Below, in pieces: positions 25,087 to 33,593 of a DNA stretch of 64,000 nt (the stretch's first letter is position 1; every line of letters begins with the position of its first letter). The translations under genes and the position numbers were made by a program. The notes beneath the pieces were generated by a model. That model was given only the letters and a program-made list of their open reading frames with translations. It did not search any database and had not been told where the DNA came from. Source of the DNA: Acinetobacter lwoffii (GTDB taxonomy: Bacteria; Pseudomonadota; Gammaproteobacteria; Pseudomonadales; Moraxellaceae); the NCBI RefSeq assembly GCF_024129355.1, contig NZ_JAMXXP010000002.1:1-64000 (forward strand), given 5' to 3'.

Positions 25087-25557
25087 TTACCAGCGAAATT
25101 TATCCCAGTTTTCCGGATTGGCCCAAAATTTGGAGTTAAACCAGTCTGGCACGTGCTTATAGGTTAAAATATTAAACTGCCACAGCGCAAAATCGGCCTC
25201 ATGTATAGTTTTGTCAATCAGCTGGGTAAATCCTAAAGCTCTCAATAACTTTTCATTTTGCATCCGGCTGATCACCACTAGCCGTTTGGCAAACAAATCA
25301 CGTAATTTCACCAGAATTTGACTCATGATCTGTTCAGACAAATGTTCTGTTTCTACAGTATCCAGCATCACCACAGCCAAGTCATAACGTTGCTGAAAAG
25401 GCAGATTTAAAAAGTCAGATACGCTAAAATAGGACCATTGAATAGCTGGCTGAAACTGGACTTGGCTCAAGTCCTGCCCAATACAAATAGCAGTATGAAT
25501 TGGCTGTTCCTGTGCGAAATCGTCTAGCATCGAGGTAATGACATTCTGCTCAGCCAT
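25087..25557 (-). CDS. Conserved protein of unknown function (DUF6231-like)
   Basis: A 156-residue cytoplasmic protein. The pattern of hydrophobic strands (HTAICIGQ, YDLAVVMLDTVE, KRLVVISRMQ) resembles a Rossmann/methyltransferase-like core without a glycine-rich cofactor loop. The C-terminal stretch is Trp/Phe-rich (DWFNSKFWANPENWDKFRW). I associate it tentatively with DUF6231, seen in Acinetobacter and Pseudomonas. It is divergent from the DUF2797 gene, only 34 bp away, so both promoters must overlap. Confidence 0.62.
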   Translation of the reverse strand: MAEQNVITSMLDDFAQEQPIHTAICIGQDLSQVQFQPAIQWSYFSVSDFLNLPFQQRYDLAVVMLDTVETEHLSEQIMSQILVKLRDLFAKRLVVISRMQNEKLLRALGFTQLIDKTIHEADFALWQFNILTYKHVPDWFNSKFWANPENWDKFRW

Positions 25558-25591
25558 AACTGCATCCTTATGATTTAAGTGAGTAATTTTT

Positions 25592-26461
25592 ATGGAACTT
25601 CAGGGCATTTGTCATAAAATGCACGTCGGCCTCAAGGACCTTAGTGTAACTGATCAACAGATACAGCGGGCAAATGTTGAATATAAATTAATTTTAGATC
25701 GTGCAGAAATTGATCTTCCGTTTAATTTAGGCCAGGAAATCGAGATTGAATGGACCGGTAATATTTACTGCGTGTCCTGTGGCAACAAAACTTCCAAATC
25801 ATTTTCGCAAGGTCACTGTTTTAAATGTTTTAAAACCAATGCTTCATGTGATATGTGCATCATGAAGCCAGAGACGTGCCATTATCATTTGGGCACTTGC
25901 CGCGAAGATGAATTTGCACAGAATGTCTGCTTCCAACCACATATTGTCTATCTGGCCAATTCCAGTGCATTAAAGGTCGGCATTACCCGTACCAGCCAAA
26001 TGCCGACTCGCTGGCTTGATCAGGGTGCCACCCAGGCCCTGCCGATTATGAAAGTGGGCTCACGTCGTCTTTCCGGAAAGCTTGAGGTCATGTTTGGTAC
26101 GCAGGTTGCTGATAAAACTGACTGGCGCAAGCTACTGAAAGGTGAAGCAGAACCATTGAACCTGATTGAAGTGCGTGAACAACTGCTGGAAGAATTTGCG
26201 CCTAAAATTCAAAGCATTCGCGAAGAATTTAATCAGAATCTAGAATTTAATGAAAATATTGAAGTATTGGAAGATGAATTCGCACGAGAGTTTATTTATC
26301 CGGTAGAACAATATCCGGAAAAGATTAAATCGCATAATCTTGATAAAACTCCCTTAATTCGTGGCAAGTTACAAGGCATCAAGGGGCAGTACTTAATTCT
26401 GGATACTGGCGTAATTAATATGCGCAAATATACTGGTTATGAACTGATTATTCGTGCTTAA
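25592..26461 (+). CDS. DUF2797-family zinc-binding protein
   Basis: A 289-residue cytoplasmic protein. A cysteine cluster CVSCGNKTSKSFSQGHC..C near 54-74, followed by CDMC and CHYHLGTC, looks like a zinc site. The central block IVYLANSSALKVGITR...RWLDQGA near 118-150 recalls the GIY-YIG fold, which DUF2797 is reported to resemble; whether it is a nuclease is not known. Its partner across 34 bp is another conserved unknown on the opposite strand. Confidence 0.78.
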   Translation: MELQGICHKMHVGLKDLSVTDQQIQRANVEYKLILDRAEIDLPFNLGQEIEIEWTGNIYCVSCGNKTSKSFSQGHCFKCFKTNASCDMCIMKPETCHYHLGTCREDEFAQNVCFQPHIVYLANSSALKVGITRTSQMPTRWLDQGATQALPIMKVGSRRLSGKLEVMFGTQVADKTDWRKLLKGEAEPLNLIEVREQLLEEFAPKIQSIREEFNQNLEFNENIEVLEDEFAREFIYPVEQYPEKIKSHNLDKTPLIRGKLQGIKGQYLILDTGVINMRKYTGYELIIRA

Positions 26462-26482
26462 TCCATTATTTGCTTAGAGCAT

Positions 26483-26512
26483 AAAAAAACCAGCCCGCAG
26501 GCTGGTTTTTTT
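26483..26512. terminator. Bidirectional terminator between the DUF2797 gene and ppiD
   Basis: Thirteen-bp stem AAAAAAACCAGCC / GGCTGGTTTTTTT with loop CGCA, between convergent genes. Confidence 0.93.
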
Positions 26513-26523
26513 ATACAACAATT

Positions 26524-28389
26524 TTATTTGATTTTTGCCTGAGATTTCAGGTAACGCGTATAGTCATCAAATTCCTGCTGACCACGAAGTTGTTGATATA
26601 ACTTCACCAACTCACTGCGTTGTTCTGCACTCAATACATCTACCGGGTTCTTCTTCACTTCTGATACCGCAACCACAACCAGCTCATTCGGCATTTTCGC
26701 TGTCGTCACTGACCAATGGCCTGCTTTTGGTGTCGGAAGACTAAAAGCCGCACGCTGTACATCACGTTTTAGCAAACCTTCAGCACGTGTGTAAACACCA
26801 GCATCTTCAAAGATCAAATCACCTTTCGCCACTGCCGCAGCCGGTTTGGTTTTGAACTCATCCAAAGCTTTCTGAATTTTTGCTTTTGCCAAAGCAGCTG
26901 CTTTGTCTTCAATCAACTGAGCCTTAACACGCGGTTTTGCTTCTGCCAGTGTTTGTTCGCCAGCAGCATGATAATTACGCACCTTGATCCAGGCTACATC
27001 ACCATTGGCCAACTGAATGCTTGATGAAGCATTACGATCACCATTTTTAACATCGTCATTAAACAATTTGACTTTGAGGTTAGCATCGCTCAGCACAGGA
27101 TCACGGGTCGAAAGTGTTACACCTTGGGCTTTCTGGACTTGTACACCTTTAACTTCCTGTGTAACGACATCCAGAGAATCACTTCCTACCACCATATCAT
27201 TTAGCGTATTGACCGTATCAGAGAATGCATTGGATTTTTTAGCAGCCAAGGCTTCTTCAGACAAACGTGCTTTTTGTGATTCAAAAGAAGGAACTGCAAC
27301 ATCTGGCGTTTGCACAGAAATGATGTGGTAACCATAATCTGTTTTCACTGGTGCAGACACCTGACCCGATTTTAAAGAACTAACCGTCTGATCAAATGCA
27401 GTACCAAATACACCTTCTTCATAAACGGCAAGCGCGCCACCTTTAGACTTAGATTCAGGGTCTTCAGAATATTGTGCTGCTGCCTGAGCAAAAGTAGTAC
27501 CGGCTTTAATTTTGGCTGCAATATCGGTCGCCAGTTTTTTTGCTTCAGCATCACTACGACTGTCCGCCGTAATTAAAATATGCTTCACATCTGGTTTAAC
27601 TGCCTGTTTTTGTGTCGCGACAAAAGCCGTGTACGCTTCTTGAAGTTCAGCATCGGTAACCGCCAAACTCTGCACCTGAATATCGCTTGGCTTTAACACC
27701 ACATAGTCGACATCTACACTGGTCGGCTGTTTAAATAGCGTTTTGTGTTTTTCATAATAAGCAGCAATATCTGCATCCGTCACTTTGACATCTTTTTTAT
27801 AGCTGTCCAGATTAATGCTGGAAATATGAATATGACGTTGTTCAGTTTGTAAATCAGCAATCTGCTGCATTTCGACTGGGCTTACCAATGGATAATCCAG
27901 GAAAGTCGATGACAGCATCTTCAGCGCATGATCTTTACGTAAACTTTCAATCAAAGCGCGATTGGTCATGCCAATTGATTTTAGATAATTTTCATATAAA
28001 GCATTCGAGAACTTTCCATCTTGCTGGAAAGTAGGCTGCTGAGCAATCATCTGTTCAATTTGCTGGTCACTCAGACTGATCCCTAATTCTTCAGCCTGTT
28101 GCAGCAATAAAGTACGTGCAACCAGAGTATCCATGGCTTTTTGGTCAATGAAGCTTTGATTCAGTAAAGTTTCATCCCCATTGGCATAACTGAGATATTG
28201 TTCTTTAAATGATTTGGTCAGTGACTCTAATTCTTTTTGAGATATTTCAGTCCCGTTCACTGATTTTGCCGCATCAGAGTTTCCGCTGCTAAAATATCCT
28301 TCAATACCTACAAGTGCTAACGGGGTCAAAAACAGAACGAGCAAGACTTTGCCCAACCAACCCTTAATAACTTTACGAAAAGCTTCCAT
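26524..28389 (-). CDS. ppiD: PpiD/SurA-type peptidyl-prolyl isomerase, inner-membrane anchored
   Basis: A 621-residue periplasmic folding factor, the size of E. coli PpiD (623). The N-terminal transmembrane helix GKVLLVLFLTPLALVGIEG is at 13-31; a SurA_N-like chaperone domain follows at about 40-200. One parvulin domain lies at about 260-365 (VKHILITADSRSDAEAKKLA, YSEDPESKSKGGALAVYEEG, DYGYHIISVQ). It assists proteins emerging from the Sec translocon. It lies directly downstream of the HU gene on the same strand, as in many gamma-proteobacteria. Confidence 0.93.
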   Translation of the reverse strand: MEAFRKVIKGWLGKVLLVLFLTPLALVGIEGYFSSGNSDAAKSVNGTEISQKELESLTKSFKEQYLSYANGDETLLNQSFIDQKAMDTLVARTLLLQQAEELGISLSDQQIEQMIAQQPTFQQDGKFSNALYENYLKSIGMTNRALIESLRKDHALKMLSSTFLDYPLVSPVEMQQIADLQTEQRHIHISSINLDSYKKDVKVTDADIAAYYEKHKTLFKQPTSVDVDYVVLKPSDIQVQSLAVTDAELQEAYTAFVATQKQAVKPDVKHILITADSRSDAEAKKLATDIAAKIKAGTTFAQAAAQYSEDPESKSKGGALAVYEEGVFGTAFDQTVSSLKSGQVSAPVKTDYGYHIISVQTPDVAVPSFESQKARLSEEALAAKKSNAFSDTVNTLNDMVVGSDSLDVVTQEVKGVQVQKAQGVTLSTRDPVLSDANLKVKLFNDDVKNGDRNASSSIQLANGDVAWIKVRNYHAAGEQTLAEAKPRVKAQLIEDKAAALAKAKIQKALDEFKTKPAAAVAKGDLIFEDAGVYTRAEGLLKRDVQRAAFSLPTPKAGHWSVTTAKMPNELVVVAVSEVKKNPVDVLSAEQRSELVKLYQQLRGQQEFDDYTRYLKSQAKIK

Positions 28390-28477
28390 AAGTATTCCAA
28401 TATTTTATTTGCAAAGGATTTTAACCGAAAATACCCATTGAATGAATGTGTTAATCATCACAATTAAATTTATCAAT

Positions 28478-28504
28478 AAAAAACGCGCCAAAGAAGGCGC
28501 GTTT
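28478..28504 (-). terminator. Terminator of the HU gene
   Basis: Stem AAACGCGCC / GGCGCGTTT with loop AAAGAA (plus-strand reading). The A-run on its left is the U-tract of the minus-strand transcript, so HU ends before ppiD. Confidence 0.88.
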
Positions 28505-28519
28505 CGTCGCTGGGTAAGC

Positions 28520-28792
28520 TTAAGCTACAGCGTCTTTTAAGCCTTTACCTGCTTTGAAGCTAGGTACTTTGCTTGCTTTGATCTCAAGAGTAGCACCAGT
28601 TTGTGGGTTACGGCCAGTACGTGCAGCGCGTTCTTTCACACCGAAAGTACCAAAACCCACTAAAGTTACTGTATCACCCGATTTTAAAGCTTCAGTAACA
28701 GAAGCAATTGTAGCATCTAAAGCTTTACCTGCGTCAGCCTTAGATAATCCCCCTTTTTCTGCAATTGCATCAATTAATTCTGATTTATTCAT
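28520..28792 (-). CDS. hupB: DNA-binding protein HU (beta-type)
   Basis: A 90-residue histone-like nucleoid protein, exact family length. It begins [27 protein letters not shown], and the beta-arm signature [20 protein letters not shown] is near 47-66. HU binds and bends DNA as a dimer. Whether it is named alpha or beta cannot be decided without the other copy. It has its own terminator and a strongly AT-rich 160-bp upstream region. Confidence 0.95.
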   Translation of the reverse strand: MNKSELIDAIAEKGGLSKADAGKALDATIASVTEALKSGDTVTLVGFGTFGVKERAARTGRNPQTGATLEIKASKVPSFKAGKGLKDAVA

Positions 28793-28954
28793 GAAGATTA
28801 CGTCCTCTTAATATCGTTTATTTAAGGTTCAAGAATTGGTTTAACATGCCATAACGCCTTTATAGCAATGCTTTAGGTATAAACGCAATACTTAAGAACC
28901 TCTTTTTTTTCAAAAAATATGCGAAAAAAACATTGAATAATAAATAAAGTCATT

Positions 28955-29428
28955 TTATTTAAGTTTTTTCGGCAATTCTTCTTTCATTTTTTCTTGTTCC
29001 GCAGTCAACTGATCAACCTTGGCATGCAACTGGAGAATTAAACGTTCCAAATACTGTACATCCTTCAGTGTGACTAATCCTATACGATTCAATGAGTGAT
29101 GAATAGAGTTGTCGATTAATTTTTCCACTTTGTCTTTGGTGTCTGTGACCGACTCTTTGGCTTTTTCTGAAACCTTCTCTACAGTTTGATCGGCAATATC
29201 TGCAGTTTTAGATTCAAGTTCTTCCCCGACCTTGACCAGCGAGTCAAACAGTTTATTGCCTTCTTCTTCTGCACGTGAAAATGCCCCGAGTCCAGCCAAC
29301 CAGATCTGTTTGGTGTATTTACGAAAATCAAGAACCGATTTGCGCTCCGAGGCAGATTTAGACTTGGGTTTCAGCATTTTCTCATTCGAAGCTTCAGCTG
29401 AGTCTTGTGCTGTTTTTGACTTGTCCAT
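28955..29428 (-). CDS. Phasin / polyhydroxyalkanoate-granule-associated-like protein
   Basis: A 157-residue protein, family PF05597-like. The block VLDFRKYTKQIWLAGLGAFSRAEEEGNKLFDSL near 28-60 is the phasin signature. A Lys/Glu-rich amphipathic coiled-coil tail (about 75-157) follows. Phasins coat PHA granules or act as chaperones; no pha synthase is in the window. The ATG at 29428 has AGGAG just upstream; an earlier TTG in the same frame is unlikely. Confidence 0.85.
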   Translation of the reverse strand: MDKSKTAQDSAEASNEKMLKPKSKSASERKSVLDFRKYTKQIWLAGLGAFSRAEEEGNKLFDSLVKVGEELESKTADIADQTVEKVSEKAKESVTDTKDKVEKLIDNSIHHSLNRIGLVTLKDVQYLERLILQLHAKVDQLTAEQEKMKEELPKKLK

Positions 29429-29631
29429 GTGCACGGCTCCTGTTTGTTTTCTGCGCAATTATTATAAATTATTCTACAAAACCACTGCATAATAGCAAAT
29501 TTAGTACTTGATAGATTTGATAAACTGTTCTACAAAGCAATTTATTTCAAGTCTAATTTGATTTAACCCTGAAATCTCTTCACAAGCAGGAAGCTTTTTC
29601 ACTTTATATTTCAGGTAAGGATTGGTTGTAT

Positions 29632-30282
29632 ATGAGCGAATCGCAACAAAGTCAAAATCAACCGCATTTGTTGCTTACGATGACGTTAATTGTTTTAGAG
29701 ACAATATTTACTTTCATTCTCAAGCATGATCGTGTCGTTGCATTACAGGCCAAAAAGTTTGTAGATGAAAACATCTCGATTAAAATCAATAGCTATATTC
29801 CATATTTCGACTTTTATGTGCAATTCACCTCCAATGGACTATTATTTGACCACAAAGCACCGGGCCGCATTGTCGACCTGGATGTGCGCACTACACTTCC
29901 CGATCTGATTAAAATTTTCATTTTTGGCAATCGTCGTAGCATTCGCAGCATGCGCATTGATGGCAATCAGGTTTTAAAAGATGAGTTTCGTGATCTGTTA
30001 ACCGTATTCAGCTTGCCAAAAGTACTAGCCGACTGGAAACACTGGCTGTCTGATGCGCCGACGGATGAAGCGGAAATTATTGCTTCTAAAAAGCGTATTG
30101 CACCGCTTTTAAAGAAAATTGAAGAACAGCGCTCCAAGATCAATACCCTGCAAGTGGAAGTCAAACAGTATAAAAACCGCCTGAAACGGATCGAACGCCG
30201 TCAAAAGCGTATTAATATCATTTTTGGCCTGAGCAGCGTACTTTTGATTACGTTATTAGTGTATAATTGGCTGAGCATGTAA
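29632..30282 (+). CDS. Protein with SCP2/UbiJ-like domain and C-terminal membrane helix
   Basis: A 216-residue protein, not firmly identified. The N-terminal two-thirds, with a leading hydrophobic helix (TLIVLETIFTFILKHD), a beta-rich middle and PDLIKIFIFGNRRSIRSMRIDG, is laid out like the SCP2-type lipid-binding domain of UbiJ. Residues about 145-185 form a basic coiled coil, and the last 20 (INIIFGLSSVLLITLLVYNW) are a membrane anchor. It is not near ubiE or ubiB, so a role in ubiquinone synthesis is only a possibility. ATG at 29632 preferred over TTG two codons earlier. Confidence 0.6.
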   Translation: MSESQQSQNQPHLLLTMTLIVLETIFTFILKHDRVVALQAKKFVDENISIKINSYIPYFDFYVQFTSNGLLFDHKAPGRIVDLDVRTTLPDLIKIFIFGNRRSIRSMRIDGNQVLKDEFRDLLTVFSLPKVLADWKHWLSDAPTDEAEIIASKKRIAPLLKKIEEQRSKINTLQVEVKQYKNRLKRIERRQKRINIIFGLSSVLLITLLVYNWLSM

Positions 30283-30328
30283 ATCTTTCATTCTCCAAAA
30301 ATTAAATCCCACTAAGGTCTACTAAAAA

Positions 30329-30361
30329 TAACTTGACTAATTTAGTCGGGATTCATAAAAT
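30329..30361 (+). promoter_or_regulatory. isc promoter with type-1 IscR site
   Basis: A sigma-70 promoter with -35 TTGACT (30333-30338) and -10 TAAAAT (30356-30361), spaced by exactly 17 bp. The interval 30329-30353 reads TAACTTGACTAATTTAGTCG then GGATT; it matches the core of the type-1 IscR consensus (GACTRWWWYAGTC) and covers the -35. This predicts repression by [2Fe-2S]-IscR. Confidence 0.88.
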
Positions 30362-30394
30362 CTACACATCTAGTCTAACCATGTGTATCGAATC

Positions 30395-30868
30395 ATGCGC
30401 CTAACCACTCGCGGTCGCTACGCTGTGACTGCTCTGCTTGATCTAGCTTTGCAGCCTTCTGAAAAAACGATAACGCTCGCTGAAATTGCAGCACGTCAAA
30501 CTATTTCTGTTGCTTATCTTGAGCAGTTATTTGCGAAGCTCAAGCGTCATGGTTTAGTTTCTAGTGTTCGTGGCGCAAATGGTGGTTACCATTTAGCACG
30601 TAATGCAGATGAAATTACTGTGTTAGCAATTATTGAAGCTGTAAACGAAACAGTTGATGCGACTCGCTGTGACCATAAAGGCAATTGCCAGAATGGCGCG
30701 ATGTGCTTGACTCATGATTTATGGCAGGAACTCTCCCATCACATCGCCGATTATTTAGAAAAAATCTCGCTTGCTGATCTGGTTGCACGTGACAACGTCC
30801 AGACTGTGTCATTACGCCAAAAATCAGCACCTTTAGATTCAGCCCTTTTATCGGTTACAGGTATTTGA
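30395..30868 (+). CDS. iscR: Iron-sulfur cluster-sensing repressor IscR
   Basis: An Rrf2-family regulator of Fe-S biogenesis, 157 residues from the ATG at 30395 ([11 protein letters not shown], the family start; an upstream GTG at 30383 is not used). Helix-turn-helix at about 10-60. [2Fe-2S] ligands are Cys92, Cys98, Cys104 and His107, the same numbering as E. coli. It represses its own operon through the site at 30329-30353. iscS starts 1 bp after its stop. Confidence 0.97.
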   Translation: MRLTTRGRYAVTALLDLALQPSEKTITLAEIAARQTISVAYLEQLFAKLKRHGLVSSVRGANGGYHLARNADEITVLAIIEAVNETVDATRCDHKGNCQNGAMCLTHDLWQELSHHIADYLEKISLADLVARDNVQTVSLRQKSAPLDSALLSVTGI

Positions 30869-30869
30869 C

Positions 30870-32087
30870 ATGAAACGTCCGATTTATCTTGATTATGCAG
30901 CTACAACTCCTGTAGATCCTCAGGTTGCTGAACGTATGATGGAATGCTTAACATTCGATGGTACCTTTGGTAATGCGGCATCTCGTTCACACGCGTATGG
31001 TTGGCAAGCAGAAGAAAAAGTTGAATATGCACGTGAACAAGTTGCGAATTTAATTAAAGCTGATCCACGTGAAATCGTATGGACTTCAGGTGCAACCGAG
31101 TCAGACAACCTTGCGCTTAAAGGTGTGGCTCATTTCTATGCATCTAAAGGTAAACATATCGTTACCTCTAAAATCGAACATAAGGCAGTTTTAGATACCT
31201 GTCGTGAACTTGAGTCAGAAGGTTTTGAAATTACCTATATTGAGCCGCAACCTCAAACCGGTTTAATTACTCCAGAAATGGTACAAGCAGCGATTCGTCC
31301 AGACACGATTCTTGTTTCCCTGATGATGGTAAACAATGAAATCGGCACTGTGACTGATGTTGCAGCGATTGGCGAAATCACTCGCGCCAACAAGATTTTC
31401 TTCCACGTGGATGCGGCTCAGGCAGCAGGTAAAGTTGAAATTGATCTTTCAACTTTAAAAGTAGACTTGATGAGCTTCTCTGCGCACAAAATCTATGGCC
31501 CTAAAGGTATTGGCGCACTGTTTGTACGTCGTAGCCCACGTGTACGCCTTAAAGCTGAAATGCACGGTGGCGGCCATGAACGGGGTATGCGTTCAGGTAC
31601 CCTTGCGACTCACCAGATTGTAGGTATGGGTGAAGCCTTTGAACTTGCAGGCAAAAACCTGGAAGCTGAACAGACTCGTTTACGTGTACTTCGCGACAAG
31701 CTATGGAATGGTTTACAAGGTCTTGAACAAGTGTTCCTGAACGGCCATCCAACACAAAACGTTGCGAACTACTTAAACATTAGCTTCAACTTCGTTGAAG
31801 GCGAATCATTGATGATGGCATTGAAAGATGCTGCGGTATCTTCAGGTTCGGCATGTACATCTGCAACACTTGAACCATCTTATGTACTTCGTGCATTGGG
31901 TCTTTCAGACGAACTTGCACACAGTTCGATCCGCTTCAGCTTTGGTAAATACACTACTGAAGAAGATATCGATCACGTATTGACTATCACTAAAGCTGCT
32001 GTTGAGAAGTTACGTGAACTTTCTCCGCTTTGGGATATGTATAAGGAAGGTATTGACCTTTCTAAAGTTGAGTGGGCTGAGCACTAA
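30870..32087 (+). CDS. iscS: Cysteine desulfurase IscS
   Basis: A PLP enzyme that takes sulfur from cysteine and hands it to IscU. It has 405 residues (E. coli 404). The PLP lysine lies in [12 protein letters not shown] near 200-211 and the catalytic Cys329 in [13 protein letters not shown]. It directly follows iscR, 1 bp apart. The 104-bp gap to iscU holds a hairpin (32097-32126). Confidence 0.98.
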   Translation: MKRPIYLDYAATTPVDPQVAERMMECLTFDGTFGNAASRSHAYGWQAEEKVEYAREQVANLIKADPREIVWTSGATESDNLALKGVAHFYASKGKHIVTSKIEHKAVLDTCRELESEGFEITYIEPQPQTGLITPEMVQAAIRPDTILVSLMMVNNEIGTVTDVAAIGEITRANKIFFHVDAAQAAGKVEIDLSTLKVDLMSFSAHKIYGPKGIGALFVRRSPRVRLKAEMHGGGHERGMRSGTLATHQIVGMGEAFELAGKNLEAEQTRLRVLRDKLWNGLQGLEQVFLNGHPTQNVANYLNISFNFVEGESLMMALKDAAVSSGSACTSATLEPSYVLRALGLSDELAHSSIRFSFGKYTTEEDIDHVLTITKAAVEKLRELSPLWDMYKEGIDLSKVEWAEH

Positions 32088-32096
32088 TTTTCATTC

Positions 32097-32126
32097 TGAG
32101 ATAGTGACAAATCCGTTGCTATCTCA
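32097..32126 (+). other. Intergenic hairpin between iscS and iscU
   Basis: Eight-bp perfect stem TGAGATAG / CTATCTCA with a 14-nt loop, then TTGAGAAAAG and a T-run. It could be a processing or partial-termination site; it is not a classical G+C-rich terminator. Confidence 0.5.
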
Positions 32127-32191
32127 TTGAGAAAAGTTTTTTTACCCCCATATTTAATACTAAGGCTGACCCCGAGGTTTGGAGAAGCAAC

Positions 32192-32578
32192 ATGGCTTAT
32201 AGCGAAAAAGTAATTGATCATTACGAAAACCCTCGTAATGTTGGCGTTTTAGACAAAAATGCTGAAAACGTTGGTACTGGTATGGTTGGTGCGCCAGCAT
32301 GTGGTGACGTGATGCGTTTACAGATTCAGGTAAACGATGAAGGCGTGATTGAAGAAGCACGTTTCAAAACTTATGGTTGTGGTTCTGCCATTGCATCAAG
32401 TTCACTTGTGACCGAATGGCTCAAAGGTAAAACTTTGGATCAAGCTCAAGCGATCAAGAACATTGATATTGCAACTGAACTTGCACTTCCACCAGTAAAA
32501 GTACACTGCTCTGTTCTTGCTGAAGATGCAATCAAAGCAGCTGTAGAAGACTACCGTAGCAAGAAAGTTAAAGCTTAA
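32192..32578 (+). CDS. iscU: Fe-S cluster scaffold IscU
   Basis: The scaffold on which [2Fe-2S] clusters form, using sulfur from IscS. It has 128 residues, standard. Ligands are Cys37, Cys63 and Cys106, with Asp39 (APACGDV). The HscA-binding LPPVK motif is intact near 99-103. It has a strong GGAGAAG ribosome-binding site. Confidence 0.98.
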   Translation: MAYSEKVIDHYENPRNVGVLDKNAENVGTGMVGAPACGDVMRLQIQVNDEGVIEEARFKTYGCGSAIASSSLVTEWLKGKTLDQAQAIKNIDIATELALPPVKVHCSVLAEDAIKAAVEDYRSKKVKA

Positions 32579-32612
32579 TTGTTCCACGTTTTGAAATTTT
32601 AACGGAGTTTTC

Positions 32613-32933
32613 ATGATCCATTTAACTGAAAATGCTGCAACTCATATCAGCAATTATTTAAAAAATCGCGGTAAGGGTGAAGGCATTCGCGTTGGTGTGA
32701 AAACTTCAGGCTGTTCTGGTCTGGCCTATGTGCTCGAGTTCGTCGATGAAGTCGATACACATGACCAAGCCTTTGAGCAGTTTGGGGTTAAAGTATTCGT
32801 TGACCCGAAAAGTCTGGTTTATCTTGAAGGTATGGAGATGGACTATGTTAAAAACGGCTTGAACGAAGGCTTCGAATTTAACAACCCCAACAAAAAAGGC
32901 GAATGCGGTTGTGGTGAATCCTTCACTGTATAA
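32613..32933 (+). CDS. iscA: A-type Fe-S carrier IscA
   Basis: An A-type carrier passing Fe-S clusters from IscU to target apoproteins. It has 106 residues. Conserved cysteines are Cys34 (SGCSG), Cys98 and Cys100 (GECGCGESF at the C-terminus). It follows iscU by 34 bp with a GGAG ribosome-binding site. Confidence 0.97.
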   Translation: MIHLTENAATHISNYLKNRGKGEGIRVGVKTSGCSGLAYVLEFVDEVDTHDQAFEQFGVKVFVDPKSLVYLEGMEMDYVKNGLNEGFEFNNPNKKGECGCGESFTV

Positions 32934-32958
32934 ACCCGGCAGTTATTCTCTTTTGACA

Positions 32959-32987
32959 TTAAAACAGTGTGTTTCACACTGTTTTAA
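32959..32987 (+). terminator. Strong hairpin between iscA and hscB, possible terminator
   Basis: A perfect 13-bp stem (32959-32971 with 32975-32987, TTAAAACAGTGTG) and a 3-nt loop. The U-tract is short (GTTTTAATTGC), so termination is likely partial. It lies in a 103-bp gap inside the isc cluster. Confidence 0.55.
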
Positions 32988-33036
32988 TTGCATTTATACA
33001 GTTATTTTTGCACATTAATCGCGGATCCCATCTCCC

Positions 33037-33552
33037 ATGAATCATTTTGAGTTGTTCAACCTTCCTGTAGCACTCGATATTGATTTAGCGGCTTTAAAGA
33101 CTGAATTTTTAAAGTTGCAGCAACAATATCACCCAGATAAAGCTGAAGACAAAGATCAGGCTCTGATTAAATCAAGTGATATCAATCAGGCATTTAAAAC
33201 CTTGTCAGCGGTCGATAGCCGTGCAGCGTATTTACTGTCTCTCAAGAAACAGGATTATCACTTAGATCAGTCGATCAGTGATTTTGAATTCTTGCAGGAC
33301 GCTCTGGAAATTCGTGAACAACTTGACGATGCAACTTCTGCTGAAGATTTAACTTCACTGAAAGTCGAAGTCCAGCAATGGATTGAGGGCTTGGTTCGCG
33401 AGTTCAAAATTGATTATGCGGATGAAGACTGGGCCGAAGCACGCGATACAGTGCGCAAACTACGCTTCTTCGTTAAAGTCATGGCCGATATCGACAAAGC
33501 GGAAGACCGCTTCTTGGACGATGACAGCTTTGATCTTGATGATGATTTCTAA
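33037..33552 (+). CDS. hscB: Fe-S co-chaperone HscB (J-domain)
   Basis: A J-domain protein that brings IscU to HscA and stimulates its ATPase. It has 171 residues (family 171-176). The J-domain HPD is at 32-34 (YHPDKAEDKD), followed by the C-terminal IscU-binding three-helix bundle. No clear ribosome-binding site precedes the ATG. It begins about 50 bp after the intergenic hairpin. Confidence 0.96.
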   Translation: MNHFELFNLPVALDIDLAALKTEFLKLQQQYHPDKAEDKDQALIKSSDINQAFKTLSAVDSRAAYLLSLKKQDYHLDQSISDFEFLQDALEIREQLDDATSAEDLTSLKVEVQQWIEGLVREFKIDYADEDWAEARDTVRKLRFFVKVMADIDKAEDRFLDDDSFDLDDDF

Positions 33553-33593
33553 TTTTTAGTATTTAATATTTAACGTGCAAAGGATGTAACACT

